From: Erodium maritimum
Lineage: Eukaryota; Streptophyta; Magnoliopsida; Geraniales; Geraniaceae
DNA length: 64,000 nt
Assembly (NCBI GenBank): GCA_963921825.1
Contig: OY997593.1
Span: forward strand, 55,102,039-55,166,038
Direction: 5' to 3'
Positions 50,512-63,300 of the stretch are shown in pieces (within the stretch, counting starts at the first letter, position 1; each line of letters begins with the position of its first letter). The notes beneath the pieces are model-generated. The model had not been told where the DNA came from, did no database searches, and worked only from the letters and a program-made list of their open reading frames with translations. The translations under genes and the position numbers were made by a program.

Positions 50512-50997
50512 ATCGTCGTGTGCTGTCGTCTGCAACTAAGGAGCACAAGGCACCGCCGCACCACGCCATTGCACCCATGCTTCGATTTCGGTATATACCT
50601 TGGTCGACGGAACAATAGACTTAGGCAGTAATGTATTTCATCACCGACGTTCACATTTCGTCGATGATGAGTGAAAATAATTTTATCATAGCCTAAATGT
50701 AAATGTCGATGATGAGATACATTGACGACTTTATAGTGGTCGTCGGTAATAAACTTCTTCTCATTCATCACCGATGAAGAGCTGCGGTTGGAAATGTATT
50801 TCAACACTGACAAAACATAATCATCGGTAATGTGTTTTATTACTATGATTCTTTAACGTCTTGCTATTTCGTTAGTGATGAAAGAAAAAATTATTCATAA
50901 CCATCAAAATTGAATGTCAGTGAATGTCATTACCGATAAATTGTTATTCATCACCGACCTAACTGGTTCGTTAGTAATTACAGGTCATTTGGTAGTG
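50512..50997 (-). mobile_element. One end of a CACTA (En/Spm) transposon
   Basis: The block ends TTTGGTAGTG at 50997, which on the minus strand is a CACTACCAAA terminus of the CACTA superfamily. Inside it are many direct and inverted copies of TCATCACCGACG-like units (near 50639, 50700, 50764, 50815 and 50929), the usual subterminal transposase-binding arrays of these elements. No transposase and no opposite end were found, so only a fragment is present. Confidence 0.65.
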
Positions 50998-52690
50998 GTT
51001 GGAGAGACCTTTGAAGTTGAGGAGTATTATTGATAAATCGTGTTGACCTTCTAACGACAAATATCAACAAGCAACACAGATAATATGTTTAAGATTGTTG
51101 GACGAAATTAGTTCATAAATGATTATCGGACATATAAACTAAGCATATAATTGAAATTATACTCGTTGAAAATTGAAAATGCAACATGAACATGAACATG
51201 ATAACATAAATAGAAATAACTGAAATCATACTTATACCCCTTAAATCGGGGTAAAGATGGATTTTATTGAGTCCTGATTTATCGGTTTTCTTCAGACGTT
51301 TTGTTGTCGCATACAAAAAAATGTCTCCCATAATACAATAACAACGAGGTCGAACTCGAACGAAATTTGAAATTAATATACAAGAACGATATGAAATGGA
51401 GAAAGAAGAAAACATTATTTCTTAAAAAAACAAATGAGAAACAACAATTCTCTTCGTGGCTAGCTCTCTCTTATTGAAAATAAATTAGATGATTTTTTTT
51501 TAAATCCCAAAACTCTATGGTAGTACTAAAACATGTGGAAGAAGGAAAGATCAAAACTAAAAAAAGTAAGTGAGAGATGATATCAAAATACTCAATTTAT
51601 TATAAGTCATAACTGAAAAGGTAGTGAATTTTCATTTTTTTTCATATAACGGTTCCAATATTTTACACAATGTTTAATAATATTAATATACAACAAACCC
51701 TCAAAATTCTAACAGCTGTTTTCGTCGACGGTAGCTCTTCTTCTTCTTCTTCTTCTCCTCCTCCTCCTCCTCCTCCAATCGCTCATTTTCTATTGTTTAG
51801 CACATCCATGGTAGTAGTATTATCATCACTCCTTATGAGATTCTCTCGATATTTTTTTCAATTTAGGGTCGTTATATTCGGTGTGGTTGCTAGAGGTGGT
51901 TTTGGACAGTCATACGGTAGCCCGAATACAATCTGGCCCGACTAACAACTTCAACGAAACAGAGCCTGCATGCGATAAGTATGATTTCTTAAGATCGGAG
52001 AAGGAAAGACGCTGGACGCAGGGGAGGATGTACATCCCGCTCCCATCCCGATCGGTTGTGACCAACACACTCATTCACCAATTGTTGTAATCCTTGATCA
52101 AGTAGCGTACATCCCACAAAAAACATCTGGTCCCCTCTAAAGGGCGAAGCGACAATCAGACAATCTCACTTGTATTAGGTCGAGCCACGATTACTTTTCT
52201 CAGTTCTTAGAGTTTACGTTTTTGACACTTGACCCTAGTTGTCAATACCGAACTTGTATCGATTATAGTTGTAGGATTAGTACCATGGAATTGCTGAAAA
52301 AATCCATGCTTACACTATTTCTTTATATTTGTGTCCCACTCTTTGGATAAATAAAATGGCCGCTTTCACTCAAGTAAAAGTACAAAATAGAGAAATTCAC
52401 CATTTTCTTCACAAAAAAAAAAGACAAGGGAAGTTTGTTATAAAATATTTACACCTAAACACATGGTCTAATTCATGTCGGTCAATACTCTAATTCCGAT
52501 CACTATGCTACTCACAAGTTATACAAGTTAGGTTGTGAGTAACCCAACACTGTCAAAAATTTATAATAAGGTCCAAACATTCAAAATGACAGATCTTTCT
52601 TCCACAGATAGTGTGAAGTGTAAACTATACTAGAAGCGTTCGACTTTACAACCCAATGTATCATCTTCTTTCTACACATCAGGCTATCTC
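50998..52690. other. Intergenic, no gene recognised
   Basis: AT-rich sequence. A (TCT)n-(TCC)n tract lies at about 51736-51776. No coding frame is convincing. Confidence 0.4.
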
Positions 52691-52696
52691 GACTTA

Positions 52697-52893
52697 CATC
52701 ACCATACATTTAACAATATGAAAAGAGAAAACATCCATTCGGAAGAAAGCTCGAGCCCAATAACATGTCCCGCTAAGTCTGTCACCACCATCCCACATTC
52801 CACACCATCTATCCGAATTTCCACATCAACATTCAGCCTCGAGAATCCCTCTAACGGAATCATCAACTCAACCCTTCTAGGCTGGGTTATAAT
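52697..52893 (-). pseudogene. Possible protein-coding relic, unassigned
   Basis: A minus-strand frame of about 64 codons reads ...I-R-I-D-G-V-E-C-G-M-V-V-T-D-L-A-G-H-V-I-G-L-E-L-S-S. The G-V-E-C and G-H-V-I-G-L-E-L-S-S parts recall the N-terminal cap of plant LRR receptor-like proteins, but no leucine-rich repeats follow and the frame ends soon after. It could be a terminal exon or fragment of another family, or chance. The plus strand of the same region is open for 130 codons and is less protein-like. Confidence 0.2.
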
Positions 52894-53039
52894 TCTGTTT
52901 TCGGGTCGCCATATCTCGAAACCGACTTCTTCTGCTATAAACAGACCTCATTCCGACGGGTATGTCCGTGAAATATCCTTTAATTATCGCTCTACGGCAT
53001 ATACTCCAAACATGCACGCAAACATCCAATTAACTAACA

Positions 53040-53355
53040 TTGAAAACAAAAGTAGTCAAACAAAATCCACGTGGCCAGTCTGGCATACCGGACTACTCGC
53101 GGTAAAATAAAATCCCCAAAACTTAAAACCGCCTTTATGAGACCGGATTTCAATAGTTCGCGAGGGAACGACCCATATTCCCTGTAGATTCATTTCTACT
53201 CAAGAGACTCTCAGCTTCTCTCTCCGGTTCGTTTCTAGGGTTAACGATTTCGCTCTCGCTCTCGCTTGCTGGCTGGATAGATCCATGAGTCTGTGACGTT
53301 GATCGGTCTATTCCGATCATGTAGTGTCAACCGATACTCTTCCAAATCTACAACA
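53040..53355 (+). promoter_or_regulatory. Upstream region and 5' leader of IRX9H
   Basis: A G-box (CCACGTGG) lies at about 53070 and a CT-rich leader at 53200-53280. The in-frame codon at 53293 is GTG, so the first usable ATG is at 53356. Promoter use is inferred. Confidence 0.4.
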
Positions 53356-56300
53356 ATGGCGTCGATCCGGAGAACTCTGTCGCCGGCGCACCATGAGCGG
53401 ACCTACCAGAACGGTGGGCCTACTTTACCAATTTCTTCTCCCTCGAGCAAGGCGTTTCCGTACGATAAGTACTCGTATCAGGCGCCGGCGGCGTTCGGGG
53501 ATTTCGCGGCGCGAGTCCGAAAGTTCGCGGCCTGGGCGTTCTCGCAGAGGAACTCGCGGAAAGGATGGAGGAGGTCTTCGTTTCGGTACCTGATCTTTTT
53601 CTTTGTCGGATTCCTGGTTGGTATGATGCCGTTTGGGCATGTGGACGACATTCGGAGCCAGGACTTCTCGTTCGAGATCAAGCCGCAGCATGTGAATGTT
53701 CAATTGGAGGAGAAGGAAGCCAATCAAGGCGTTAGGCGCGACGATTTCTTCGTTGATTTGGTGAGCTTGGGGGTGGAGAAGGAGTCGAGAGTGAAGCAGA
53801 AGCTCGATTTTGTGCCGAGGAAGCAGTTAATTGTGGTGACGCCGACGTATAATCGGGCCCTGCAGGTCTATTTCCTAAACAGGATGGCGCATGTGCTGAG
53901 GCTGGTTCCACCTCCGCTGATGTGGATCGTGGTCGAGATGAATTCTGCTTCAATGGAGACTGCAGAAGTGTTGAGGAAGACAGGGGTGATGTATAGGCAT
54001 TTGGTGTGTGACAAGAATTTGACAAACGTGAAGGATAGAGGCGTTCATCAGAGGAACACTGCATTGGAGCATATTGAGCGTCACAGGCTTGATGGAATTG
54101 TCTACTTCGCTGATGATGATAACATCTACTCGCTCGAATTGTTTCAGAGCTTGAGAGGAATTAGGTATTTTAGCTCGAATTCATGAATTTTGCTGGCATT
54201 AGTTTCTTCATAACCATTTATGCTTATGATGTGATTGCATGCTTAACAGCTCTAATCTTTTTGATATACTTCGCTTGCATTATTAGTTTTTAAGCTTCTG
54301 TGCTTCTTATTTAGTTTGATTCATTCCAGTATGTGCTGTGTAGTCATCAAATACATCTTGTTGCTAGCAGTTTTTACTTGGTGTTGCTGCATTGGACTAC
54401 ATACAAACTAATGCAATTTGGATATGCTTTTTCTTTAATGTTGGCTTTTTGCTATCTACTTATTGTATCACCATGGTACCTTCTGCCTGTTAGTTATTTG
54501 TAGTTAGAACTATAAACTCGGTTTAATCTTACTTAGTTTGCTCAGTGTATCCGTTCATTTCTTTCGTTGTTGCTTTGATTTTCTTGTGCATACACGATGA
54601 CCTGTTATTATTCAATCAATCAGAGTTCTAGTAAAATAACACACCTCAGGTATATAATTGGTAGGCACTTCCGGATAGGTGGCTACTGCACTGTGTCTTT
54701 GTTCAATCTAGTTACTCTTATAGACTCATGCACACACCTAAGTAACTTCAAAACTTTGGTGACAATCTTGTTGGAGGGATATGTGACTAGTTTAGGGAAC
54801 CCCGGCGAATTATAAAGTGGGTGGGCCAATGTGCGAAGCTCCCACTCTCATAGAGTCCACATGCAGTCATGTATGTGCACTCTTACTCCTGTTCGCCAAG
54901 AGAGGCATTTTCACAAGGCATCCAACTTACTGTTATGCCATGGCAGACGGAATGCTTAGGATAGGATATTATAACAACAAAAATGAAAGTCTAAGTTGAT
55001 TGAATGTATGTGAAACAATGAAGGAGAGGAATGAAACTAATTTTCATTTCTCAAGAAGTAATATACACTTTATTCATATGATATTCCCTGCTCTAAATGC
55101 AATAATAAATTGAGATGTTTGTCTCCCATTTTGGAATTTCAGAAAGTCATCTCCCCAAGTGCACAAAATTTGGCTCCCTTTCCCTGCTTTTTTGGGCTGA
55201 AACAAAACGTCCCCTGCCGAGAGTATTCCTTACCTGTCCTATTATGTGCTTGTAGCTCATTGGAAATATTTAAGCATACAATTTCTATTTACTGGCCTTA
55301 GTCTCCTCACTTTTATTTCAGTCTTAAACAATGTGAGTGTTTAAGCTCTGCTAATGTGAACTATCTGTTTCTCTAGCTTGAAATATGATAAGGGAGAAAG
55401 ATAAATGCCGTGTGTACATTGATTTAGTACTTAATGAAGGACAAGTAACAAATGTTCTGTGACATGAACTATCTGTTTCTCTGGCTTGAAGTATGATATA
55501 GGAGAAAGACAAATGACTTGTCTACAATGATTAAATACTTAATGAAGGACAAGTAATGAACAATTTTTCCAACTGAAGTGTTGTTACTTGCACTTCCTTA
55601 AGTATTGAATCAATTTATGATGTACATTTTAAGCATCCGTTTCCTCTTGTGCTTTATCTTCATATATTTTAGCCTTATGTTCATTCCATTAGGACACCTT
55701 TATAGAACAAGATGCACACACACTCACAAAGAAATATTGCATGTGCATGTTGCTCTGTTCTATTATAACATCATTGAGGATGAGGATTATAAGCTGAATA
55801 AGCCATGTGATGAGTAAATTACATGGATAGATTTTAGATCTCATTTTTGTATCGGGATAATTATAGTTATTATTTTTGGGGATACATATTCTTTAACCGA
55901 GTACATATTCTGTCTGTACATGTTGTTTGAAAAAGATTGGTTGTTATGTTCTGTTTCTTTATTTGTGAATTTCTTTCCTCCCGAAATTATGCTTCATTTC
56001 CCCTGAATTATCGTTGTTTTCCCTTGTATGTCAGTCGTTTTGGCACATGGCCTGTTGCTATGCTTGCACAAAGCAAAAATAAGGCAATATTGGAAGGTCC
56101 AGTATGCAATGGAAGTCAAGTAATTGGATGGCATACCAATGAAAAAAGTAAGAAGCTTCGTAGGTTTCATGTTGATATGTCTGGATTCGCTTTCAACAGC
56201 ACCATCTTGTGGGACCCAAAGAGGTGGCAACGCCCCACTTCAGCCCTGATTCGACAACTGGATACTGTGAAGGAAGGTTTCCAAGTATGTATCCCTCTGT

Positions 56301-56567
56301 CGCATTAATACAATGTGTCTTCACAATGTAATTTGAATTTGTTATGTTGCTAAGAATAAGATGGTCATGTAATGACTTTATGTTCTTTTCTGACAGGAAA
56401 CTACATTTATAGAGCAGGTAGTGGAAGATGAAAGTCAAATGGAAGGTACACCGTTTGGGTGCTCGAGAATAATGAACTGGCATCTCCATTTGGAATCACG
56501 CAACATTTTCTACCCTGGAGGGTGGCTGCTTCAGAAGAATCTTGATGCCGTTCTTCCCCTTAAATGA
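53356..56567 (+). CDS. IRX9H: Probable beta-1,4-xylosyltransferase IRX9H (GT43)
   Basis: Golgi type II membrane protein of glycosyltransferase family 43 that helps elongate the xylan backbone of plant cell walls together with IRX10- and IRX14-type partners. Exons 53356-54164, 56035-56284 and 56397-56567 (GT-AG introns, phases agree) give 409 residues. The start [10 protein letters not shown] is characteristic of the IRX9H (IRX9-like) branch. Residues 1-77 are cytosolic and basic, 78-94 form one membrane anchor, and the catalytic domain begins near [11 protein letters not shown] (155-165). F-A-D-D-D-N-I-Y at 251-258 is the metal-binding acidic motif. Exon 2 opens with [11 protein letters not shown]. 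Intron 1 (1870 bp) holds a tandem duplication. The 3' untranslated region may be spliced (donor near 56597, acceptor near 56719). Confidence 0.94.
55356..55565. repeat. Tandem duplication in IRX9H intron 1
   Basis: Two units of about 109 bp share TGAACTATCTGTTTCTCT, GCTTGAA-TATGATA-GGAGAAAGA and ACTTAATGAAGGACAAGTAA. They have diverged by point changes. No coding meaning is evident. Confidence 0.75.
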
Positions 56568-57133
56568 ATACAATTTTGAGACCGAGAACCAAAGACAAGT
56601 ATGAATTTATGCAGTTGCTTATGAGTAGGACATTTTGAAATAGTCTAGCCTTGAGTTATCAATATGGTTATCAACTTGTTATAAAGCAATACTCTAACTT
56701 GTGGTTTTCAAATTGGCAGTTCAATCCTCGTTGGTTGCTCCTCCCTGAGGAGATCTCTTGTTCATATGCCGTTACCAGCTGTTAAATGCTCCTACGCGAG
56801 GTGGGCATCACGACAAAGAAGAAATCTGAATTTTTTCTGTAAAAATGACATTCAATCAAAGAGTCAGAGACGAATTGCGATTTTGTTGTAGAGTTGTGGT
56901 GTTAGTTTTGGGGTATTGATTGTAGTGAATCCCATTCCAAAACCCAAGCACTGAAAGGCATGCTGTGCTTGGGGTACGATGGTCTGTTTTGGTTCCCTAC
57001 CGCAACATGTGATGTTTGTAAGCACACAACCAAAAGTGCCCTTCACAATTGTGTTTAAACGATGGGCCCCAGTGACATGGTAGTGCAGGCACATGTACAG
57101 GCATTTCCACGCAGCTGTCCCACATTGGAGGCA
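56568..57133. other. IRX9H 3' region and intergenic
   Basis: Probable 3' untranslated region followed by non-coding sequence up to the hAT element. No other feature is seen. Confidence 0.45.
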
Positions 57134-58632
57134 AGTGCATCTAGGGATGGCAAAACGACCCGACCCCGATAGGGACCCGACACCCCCACCCCGAACGGGG
57201 CGGGTTCGGGGCGGGGATTTTTCTGACGGGGCGGGGCATGGGGTGAAAAACGGGGAATTTGACTCGGGGCGGGGCGGGGACGGGGCAAGCAGTCCCCGCC
57301 CCGAACCCGCCCCGCTACTGATAATTATATATAATAATATATATTAATATATATAAGTTAATAATAAATTATTCTACCAAACCCTATCCATTCCTAGTTC
57401 CTACTTTGAAATCTATCTGCCGAGACTTGCGCATCTCAATCCCTCCTCACCACCGCCGCCGACTTCCGTACGACGTCCACCACCACCATCCGTCCATCTT
57501 GTGAGCTTCGTCCGGCGTCCATCTCCTGAGCTCTTTCCGGCGTCCACTATTGTTCCTCTCTTGAGGTCCGTCCGACATCACTAGATTCACAATCATTCCT
57601 GTCAAGTTTCAATCACTGACTTCGCTGGTAACAAAAAAAATCTTTAAGCTTCGCTATCCCTTTTTTGGGTTTATTAGATCTGGGTTTATGAGTTGTTGTT
57701 AGGAATCTGTGATGAATCTACGGAACATGCTTTAAAGAATTAATATGTGAACATGTTAAAACAAAACTCGGCTAGAGTTTCTGGATTCATCTATGGAAAT
57801 GTGTTACAAAACAACATATTTTATTGTTTTATGGTTGTAAATCTGTGATTATGTGATGAATATGTGGAACATGATTTAGTAATTAATATATGAATACGTG
57901 ATGATTCTTTTTAGTTTTGGGGAAGAAGGAACATAACATGCTTTTGATTCATGTAATGTACCATAACATTCCACATATGTCTTTCAGGCTTTTTATTGTT
58001 TTTTTCCCTTGTTTTGATGCTTTTGGCCACTGTCATAACATTAACAATCTGGTTGTTGACTTAAATTCATGTAATATATGCATGAATCTTAACTATTTTC
58101 TGCAAATGCATCTCTTTTAGCACTGCTTTGTAGTTGTTGTGTAACATGTGGTCCAATTTCTTAATTGTTTATCATATAATTTTTTTTGAGTGAAATTGTT
58201 TATCATATAATTAGTATCAAGATTCATCATCTTATCATATGGTATTTGTTCACAGGTTTTGCAAAGCACCATGGTCAAGGAAACTGCTTCAAGTTCAAAA
58301 TTCAAGTTGGGAGCATGTAATTTTATATTAAGAGACATTTTATTAAGACATTGTCCGTTATTTGTGAACTTTTGTAAGACGTTGTCATATAATGTTTATT
58401 TTATATGCATGCATGTTTTAAAAATTAATGAGAATTATGTTATTATTCAAAATTTTCATTCCTTCTGCGGGGCAATAAATGGGGCGGGTATCCCCGTTCC
58501 CCGCGGGGCGAGAGCGGGGCGGGGTCAAACCGGGGTCAACGCGGGGCGCGGGGCGGGGTGGGGCGCGGGGTAGGGAAGCGGGGCGGGGACGGGGCACGGG
58601 TAACCCGCCCCGTTGCCATCCCTAAGTGCATC
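57134..58632. mobile_element. Non-autonomous hAT element with GC-rich ends
   Basis: The element at 57142-58624 (1483 bp) has terminal inverted repeats TAGGGATGGCAA...TTGCCATCCCTA and an exact 8-bp duplication AGTGCATC (57134-57141 and 58625-58632), as made by hAT transposases. The first about 170 and last about 150 bases are packed with GGGGCGGGG and its complement (57160-57315 and 58465-58615), while the middle is AT-rich. 57400-57600 has a CT/CG-rich leader-like part. No transposase frame is present. Confidence 0.92.
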
Positions 58633-58789
58633 TCATTTCAGATCCTGAAGTTTTATTTTACCAGTCAAATTCGTGCATTAAGGTCCTGCTTGGTTAGACC
58701 TCTGTTTTGTTGCATAATAATATGAGTGTGGCGATTGAGGTTTGCTCGGGGCTTGAGAGGCATTCGTAGTTTTGAGTTGGGGTAACTCC

Positions 58790-59090
58790 ATGAAATAACT
58801 ATTGTTCGACTTTATAGTACAAAAGATACCTATTGACTATTTTATCGTCCAAAAAACATGGTTTGGCAAAATAATTATCACAAACCATAATTTTCTGTTA
58901 AAAAAACGGAATATTCTGTGTTTTTTGACAGAATATTCTGTGTTTTGAACAGAATATTCCGGAATATTCTGTTTTTTTCGACAGAAAATTATAGTTTGTG
59001 ATAATTATTTTGCCAGACCATGTACTTTGAACGGTAGGAAACTCAATCGTTATTTTTTGTACTATAGAGTCAAACAATAGTCATTTTGTT
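58790..59090. repeat. Long palindrome, MITE-like
   Basis: The left arm (AACTATTGTTCGACTTTATA... near 58797) pairs with the right arm (...TACTATAGAGTCAAACAATAGT near 59085), about 130 bases each, meeting around GAATATTCCGGAATATTC near 58955. The arms match at roughly 85% by eye. It is likely a foldback MITE. The exact ends and a duplication could not be fixed. Confidence 0.7.
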
Positions 59091-59094
59091 AAAA

Positions 59095-59255
59095 AGTAAC
59101 GTTTTCCGTTAGAAATGACAGAAATCGTTAAAAAAACTCCAAGAACTAACTGTTGTATGACTATTATAACTCAAAAACTAAACGTAGACTTATTAGTTTT
59201 GGGGTTTTTTCTAACGTTTTCCGTAATTTCTAACAAAAAACGTTAGTTTGCGTAC
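59095..59255. repeat. Second palindrome, directly following
   Basis: AACGTTTTCCGTTAGAAATG (59099 on) through AAAAACTCCAAGAACTAA pairs with TTAGTTTTGGGGTTTTTTCT through TTTCTAACAAAAAACGTTAG ending near 59250. The arms are about 55 bases with a roughly 45-base loop. It abuts the palindrome at 58790-59090. Confidence 0.6.
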
Positions 59256-60395
59256 TTATCTTAAATGTACCGTTTGAATTTGCTAATCAAAACAGTTTAT
59301 AGTTAGTTTTTGATTTTCAATAATCAAATAACCGTATGTTCGTGAAGTTTTTCCTAAAATCTTTGCTGTTACAAGATAAAAAGTCAATGCGGTGTAGACA
59401 TTTCGGCCCAAGGCAGTGTGGCCAGAAAAGAGATCCAGGGCCTTGTATTTCCAAGTAGCGGATACTTTCTGATTTAATATCCATCCATGGATAACGTAAT
59501 TTCATACTATTTTAAATGAAGTCGCATTTTTCCAATCAGCTAAACTTCAAACGAGAATCAATCCCTCAAGAAACTTCTAATTGATACTTCTTCCTTGGCA
59601 TATAACAAGTTCCAGGCCCAGGGAGGCTTTGTTACCAGACAATTACCTCAACCCCTATCATGACTTCGACGTGGCTAAGCACCTGATTTGAAACGAGATC
59701 ACAAAGTTCATCTTCAAGCCTACAGTAATCATAAATAAACAAATGAAACTATGTTACATTCTGAGAGCAGCGGAAGTGGGTGAGAAAGAGATTTATGTTC
59801 ATTCAATTTATTCAACGTATTTCCGTAAATGTACATCTTACGTTCAAGTTCGTAATGATGTGAACATAACGGATATATATGTTGTCGAAATTGATGATCG
59901 GAACAAGACGGGATGGATGTCGGAAAATAAGTTGTCTAACATTTTCAACTATATTCGTTTCAATCTAACTCCTCCCCTCTTCCCAATGACATAAATCAGA
60001 TTCGTCCTTCACAAGGCTGTAAGGAATTAAAGGGAGTCAGATACGAACATACAGATTCTTAATTTTGGCAAAGCAAAACCATCAACTTCTAATTGAATAT
60101 TTCACTGCATACTCGTAAAAGACAATGATTAAAAAAAGGGCAGTTCAAATCTCTCCAACAATTTCTAAACGATAAAAAATTACACGCGATATTCTCTGTT
60201 TATAAGGGAATATCAAATATAATGCTCCCAAAACAAAAGGTCTTGTGTGTACAGACTAACAAAGATGATCTTGAAATGCTTGGGATTGAAAATTAAACAG
60301 ACTCGACATACAAGACTGCATATGTGCCTCTTCTTATTGTCTTCTTTTTTTCCACTTCACTTCACCTTATATTGACCTATCCTTGTATCAGAAGA
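59256..60395. other. Intergenic; PCK1 3' region at the right
   Basis: AT-rich. Sequence just below 60396 should be the 3' untranslated region of the minus-strand PCK1 gene. No other feature is recognised. Confidence 0.45.
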
Positions 60396-63300
60396 TCAGA
60401 AAATAGGACCTGCTCCAACAATTTCCTCAGTGAGCTTGTTATCTTCTCCAATCTTATAGTTTGTGAACACCTCAAAGTTGTTCCTGAATAGGCCTCCAAG
60501 CTTCAATAATGTGTCCTTGTATGCATTCTTATCCGACCACTGCAATTTGGCATACACAATTGTCAAAACAAAAATCACAGGCATGCTTAAGTTTGGGAAC
60601 GTGTTGTGTAAACAAATAATCAGAGCTAATGAATAACCGCCATACAGTGTTGATTGGATCCAAAATCTCAGGAGGCACGCCCTCAAGTGCAGTTGGGATC
60701 TCAAGACCGAACACCTCTGTCTTCTTGTAGTTTGCCTCCAAAAGAGCCCCTGAGTGTATAGCATCGATAATCTTTCTTGTATACGCTAGCTTGATGCGCT
60801 TGCCCGTTCCATACCTGCAGAACAAGTTGAAATTCTCTAATTCCATACAAAGCATCAATATATGTTACTGTTAGGATCAATGTTTCCTTTGAAATGTTGT
60901 ACCTTCCACCAGACCAGCCGGTGTTAACAAGCCACCCAGTAGCCCCATGCTTCTGCATCTTTTCAGCCAGCATTGCTGCATACTTGGTAGGGTGCATCAT
61001 TATGAATGCAGCACCAAAACACGCTGAAAATGTTGCCTGTGGTTCTTTGATGCCTTCCTCTGTCCCCGCCACCTGTTATTTGCGGTTATACATCCATGAC
61101 TATAAGAAGCTGTGATTATGTTGACCTGTGGATATAAAGTGGGTTTAAGGAAGTACCAGAGCAGTGTACCCACTGATGAAATGGTACATAGTTTGGGGCA
61201 AGCTCAGCTTGCTCACAGGTGGGAGCACACCAAAAGCATCACATGCCAGAAGAATGACATTCTTTGGATGGGGGCCAACACATGGTATCTTAGCATTGGG
61301 GATGTATTCTATAGGATATGCTGCTCTAGTGTTCTCTGAAACAAAACAAAAAAAAACAGTGAAGTTACAAGAGAATTCTCTATTGAGAATGTACCAAACT
61401 GGCTGAGGTTGATGATAGAATGACATCAATATGTCTTGCTGCAATGCTAGTTTCAAGTTTATTCGGTGAAATTTTTCTGTAAACTACAATGATGAACAGT
61501 TAATTAGAACATGTGATATGAGTTTACCGGTAACAGATTTGTCGGAGTAATCCACTTCTCGGGTATGTTCATCAAAAACCACATTCTCTACAACTGCAGG
61601 GACAAACCCAAATAGTTAAAATGATTTCTATATGGATAACTCTGTAGATACGTGCTCAGTTCACAGCTTCTGATCAAATACTGAGATCAATCTACATTTA
61701 TTTCATTTCAAAACAGGAAATCATAATTATGGATCAAAACATTACCAGTGCCAAATTTGATGGCATTCCAGATATCTGGCTCTTTTTCCCTGGAAAGATC
61801 AATGCACTTGGCATAGCAGCCACCTTCAATATTCGACACACCATTCTCAGTCCAACAATGCTCATCATCCCCAATTAAGTACCTATTGTGGTCTGTAGAA
61901 AGAGTTGTCTTCCCAGTGCCTATTAAACAATTTTGTAGTAGAATAAAATTTATCAATAATAAACTAAAGCAGAATAGAAGGGTAAACAAGGTTCTACGAA
62001 GGGAAATGTCAGGTGGCAAGCACCATTTCCTTGTTGTAGGATAAATGTATCTTACTATACCTGACAATCCAAAGAAAAGGGCAACATCTCCATCTTTTCC
62101 CATATTGCAACCAGAGTGTAGGGAGAGGATTTGACGCTTAGGCATGAGATAATGCATCAAACTGAACAGACCTTTCTTCATTTCCCCAGCATACTGGGTG
62201 CCGAGTATGACCATTTCCCTCCTAGAAAGATTCACGTCTATGCTAGTGGAGGAAGTCATGTAGTGAGTGTAACGGTTGCATGGGAACTGCCCTGCATTGT
62301 ATATCGTGAAGTCTGGAGTACCAAAATTCTCCAGCTCTTCAGGAGTGGGTCGGATACACCTGTAAACCTCCCAGTTAGTGTTTGAATACAGATTTGAACC
62401 ATTACTAGTAACCCCTTAAAAACAAAAGAGACAGACCTCTAGGAACCTGGTCAATTCTATTTAAGGTTGACAATATCAGAAACGTCAAACTTTACAACAT
62501 CACAACTAAAAATAATATATAAGAGTACTTAACTAGAAATGCTTAGCACACGAGAAAAGCAGAACATGCATTAAAATCTTGCTAAGCTTTTCTGCTTCAG
62601 TACTTACATGTTGTGCATGAACAGGGAGTGGTAAGCTCTGGCAGACACAATCCTGACTTTGATGCGGTGTTTTGGATCCCAGTTCAGGAACTGATCGTTC
62701 ACGAAGACCTGTGATACAAAACTTCAGTATCAGCATTAACTAATCATAGTTAAATCACGGGTAATTTACTCAAAGGTAGAGGCTTTGCCTTCTTAGGTCC
62801 ATAACCATAGTCTACGAAAGATTATAATGGTTTACAAGTAATCCTCTAAATCCTGATTTCCATAACCATCTTCGTAAACAGTAATTCATTTCAGGGTCTA
62901 AACTTCCCATATTTTTACCATGTCCTTGGAGAAATATTACCCAATTCTTTGGATCTAATATATGTTGATGTTCGTGCCACTAGTGGAAGGAAAGATGGCA
63001 ACAAAAAATGGAGCCAGGTTAGGGTAAGGATACCAATAGGATGATATCTTCTCCACAACAAGGATATGAAGCTAACCTTCCTCATAAACTATTTACTTGG
63101 AATGCACCGTATTCTTTGGGTCCAGGAAGTATGGAGAGGGAGGCCAGGCCATAGAATTAAGGATCAACAGGGTCCCAATACAATGAAAAAAGATTCCCTT
63201 CCCCCATAAACAATTTTCTTGGAATGCTGAATATTCTTTGGGTCCCAGGAAGCATGGGGAGAGGAAGGCCAGGCCATAGAGTTAGAAATAAGGCACCCAT

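Noticed and set aside
53293-53355. Longer N-terminus for IRX9H
   Set aside because: Begins with GTG, and the family start [10 protein letters not shown] is at 53356.
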